Source: Mytilus californianus
Lineage: Eukaryota; Mollusca; Bivalvia; Mytilida; Mytilidae
Length of the DNA: 64,000 nucleotides
Reading direction: 5' to 3'
Assembly: GCF_021869535.1 (NCBI RefSeq)
Contig: NW_026262668.1
Coordinates: 12,508,348 to 12,572,347, forward strand
The notes under the pieces are model-generated. The model had not been told where the DNA came from and did not search any database. It saw only the letters and a program-made list of their open reading frames with translations. Within the stretch, counting starts at the first letter, position 1, and every line of letters begins with the position of its first letter. The translations under genes were made by a program, and so were the position numbers. This document shows positions 53,301 through 56,300 of this stretch, piece after piece.

Positions 53301-56300
53301 AAGTCAGGAATATGACAGTTGTTTTCCATTCGTTTGATGTGTTTGAGCTCTTGATTTTGCCAATTGTTAAGGGACTTTCCATTTTGAATTTTCCTCGGAG
53401 TTCGGTATTTTTGTTATTTTACTTTCTTCGTTAGCCTGGTATCTATAATGAGTTTATTTTTGTTCGTTTGATCGAGTTTGCATCCGTCACACATTTGGTA
53501 TACATATAATAATTATTATACAGTTTTATCAAATCATGTGAGATTTAAACAATGGACAATAAAGTATAGGACAAGTTCGATTATGACGTCGTTACATTTA
53601 CGGTTCAAAACATAAGCATCTTATTGTTTCGTCCTTAGTTCTGGAATCTTTTTCCGCTCTCGGACGATAAATTAAAGTACCAATTAAGATAACATTGAGT
53701 TTTACATACTATCATAAACCATCAAGAACAGGTAAAACTTGATTTTGACGGCTTTTGGATCTTTACAAAATATTTGGAATTTTAACATGATGTCAAATAG
53801 TATTATTTATAGGTGAAGTGTAATTTTTACTCAAGTAAATTATCCTTATTTCAATATATATGCTGTATAACAATTAATTAATCCTGCAGGTTTTGGTTAA
53901 TTATCTGTAAGTTATGCATTAGTTATTCAGGGAGATGATATAATTAAAATGTTAGTAGGTGTTAGAATTACATATTTTTTGTACTAAGGATATAAGTAAA
54001 TGTTTTATTTGACATCAATATATTTTCCGCAAAACATTCTTTACTGTTTTGGAAGCGGTGATTATTTAAGTAGTCTCGATCATCTAGCAGCTGAATTTTT
54101 TAAAGTAAAGCGTCTGGATGATAATTTTGGTTCCTCTCTTCAGCGTCGTTGGACTTATCATGTCTCCGGATTAATTAATTCAATTTAAAAATATTCAATG
54201 TACATGTACAAATTTGATACGCCATAAAGTCACAAAATCGTTTTGGTAGAAGTTTCAGCTAGTAAAGTAGTTGAATGATTTTTTTTAAGAGAAAAATACA
54301 AGAATTAAAAGATTAAAACTTATAAGTATTTATAGTAAATGAATACAATATCAGAATATCAGAAAACTGAATTGGACGTGTCCTACATACGTGTCTAATA
54401 TATTGACTAATAAATCTTAAAAACTGTGTATAAACGGACGGGCAGCTATATAACACAGTAGTCTCGGGTATAAATAATAATACGTGTGAAATGGTGTTTG
54501 AAGGTTTTTTAGAACTTATTTGACATCGTGTTTCTTATTGAAAACGCACACTGAGCATTACATTGATCTACAAGAATGTAAGATAATTTAACATTTATAT
54601 AAACACATTGCACCACCTCTCGTTTACTGTTTTTATTCTTTTGGTATTTAGGTCATATATGTTTTATTAGTTACGCCTCCTATCAATATCTGACCAGTCC
54701 GGTAAATCAACCTAGACCCTATACTTATATTTGCGTCTTGGCTAAATCGAGATTATTATTTACGTAGGTATTATTTTTACACATTATATGTTTCATATGC
54801 CCGGAATTTGAAAAATATAATTTTTCGTATTTTAACAATTGTTTGAGTGTATGATGAGTAAATTTGAGCTCGAACCACTCTTGTGGCAGGTGTTTTTGAA
54901 TCCAATTTTAATGATTGACTAGTATTGCCAGTTTCCCTACCAAAGTTCGGCGGTTCTCTCTCTCGTGTACGGTTAGGAATTATATAGGAATTCCATTTTT
55001 TGCAGCATTTCAGAAACGAAAAAAGCATTGTAATCTCATATCACCTTTAGCCAGATACTTCAGAATACTATATTATTATAACGAATGAACTAACAATGAC
55101 GGTTTCACTAAAATTAGTTAAAGGTTAAATTCTGCATTTTTGCCAATTGCCAATTTATGTGAAAATCAGCAACTTATAAAAATAATATTTGGCTTACATG
55201 ACGATGTTCACTTTCGCCACAGTTTCCCTGAAGTCTGCCATTTTCCGTTTCAATTTCACAGTAAAGAAACGTGTGGGAACCCTTATTGCCATTCTGAAAA
55301 TATAGACATGCAGAATTTGTGTGCCACTGGAAATCGATATATTTTGCCTGTAGTTATATTTTGGTTTATTTGGCACCTTAGATGAAAATAACAAAATTCA
55401 AAACAAATAAAAATAAACGTTCATCAAAAATAATAAATGCAAGATTATCGTTAATCATGAGCAGAACATAATGGAATAATGACAAAGATTAACATATAAC
55501 AAGATAGACTATAAGAGTGTTTAATCTAATTCAGTGATAAGACAAATTAACAGAGTCGGTACATCAAATGCATCATTTCTATTATCCCTTTTGCATGATT
55601 ACACGAATAATTCTAATGTAATTATTTTGTATCAATGGTTCTGATTGGATGACAGTAAGAGTACAATTCTCTATCTCCTTGTCTGTAACAAAGGAAGCCG
55701 ACATTTTGAATTGCGGAATGTATTGACATGTAATTTCTACAATAATTAGCAAAAAACTCACATGTTGCACCTAGAAATCTTCTTTTTATCAAATTTTATT
55801 ACATTCTGAAGCGGTCAAGAAGCCAGAAAACGCCCGGTGTTTACGTTTGACGCCGGAAGCATACCTACGTTACCTAGTTTAGGGGCCAAAGAAGATAACA
55901 TCTTTTCGCGGAATTTTCTTTAATGAAAATTTTACACTGAAATAAGGATTGAAATTGAATTATGTACTTGTTTTGCATTAGAATAGAGATAACTGTATTG
56001 TATTTGAAGCTTTGCGGACGTCCATCGGTAGTTTTACTGTCGCAAATACCCGTTTACCTGTCTCCGCTACGCGTCGCCAGGTAAACTAAATTTGCGACAG
56101 TAAAACTACCGATGGACGTCCGCAAAGCTTCAAATACAATACAGTTATCTCTTAAATAGATTATTGTGATAAAACTTAGATATTCAAATAGTTGTTTCAA
56201 TTATTTAACACTCAGTTCTAATAACAAATTATTGCAAAAAAACGATATAACAAGTAGTGCTTAAAGTAACATTAACCACCAAAAAATCATTCAATCAATC

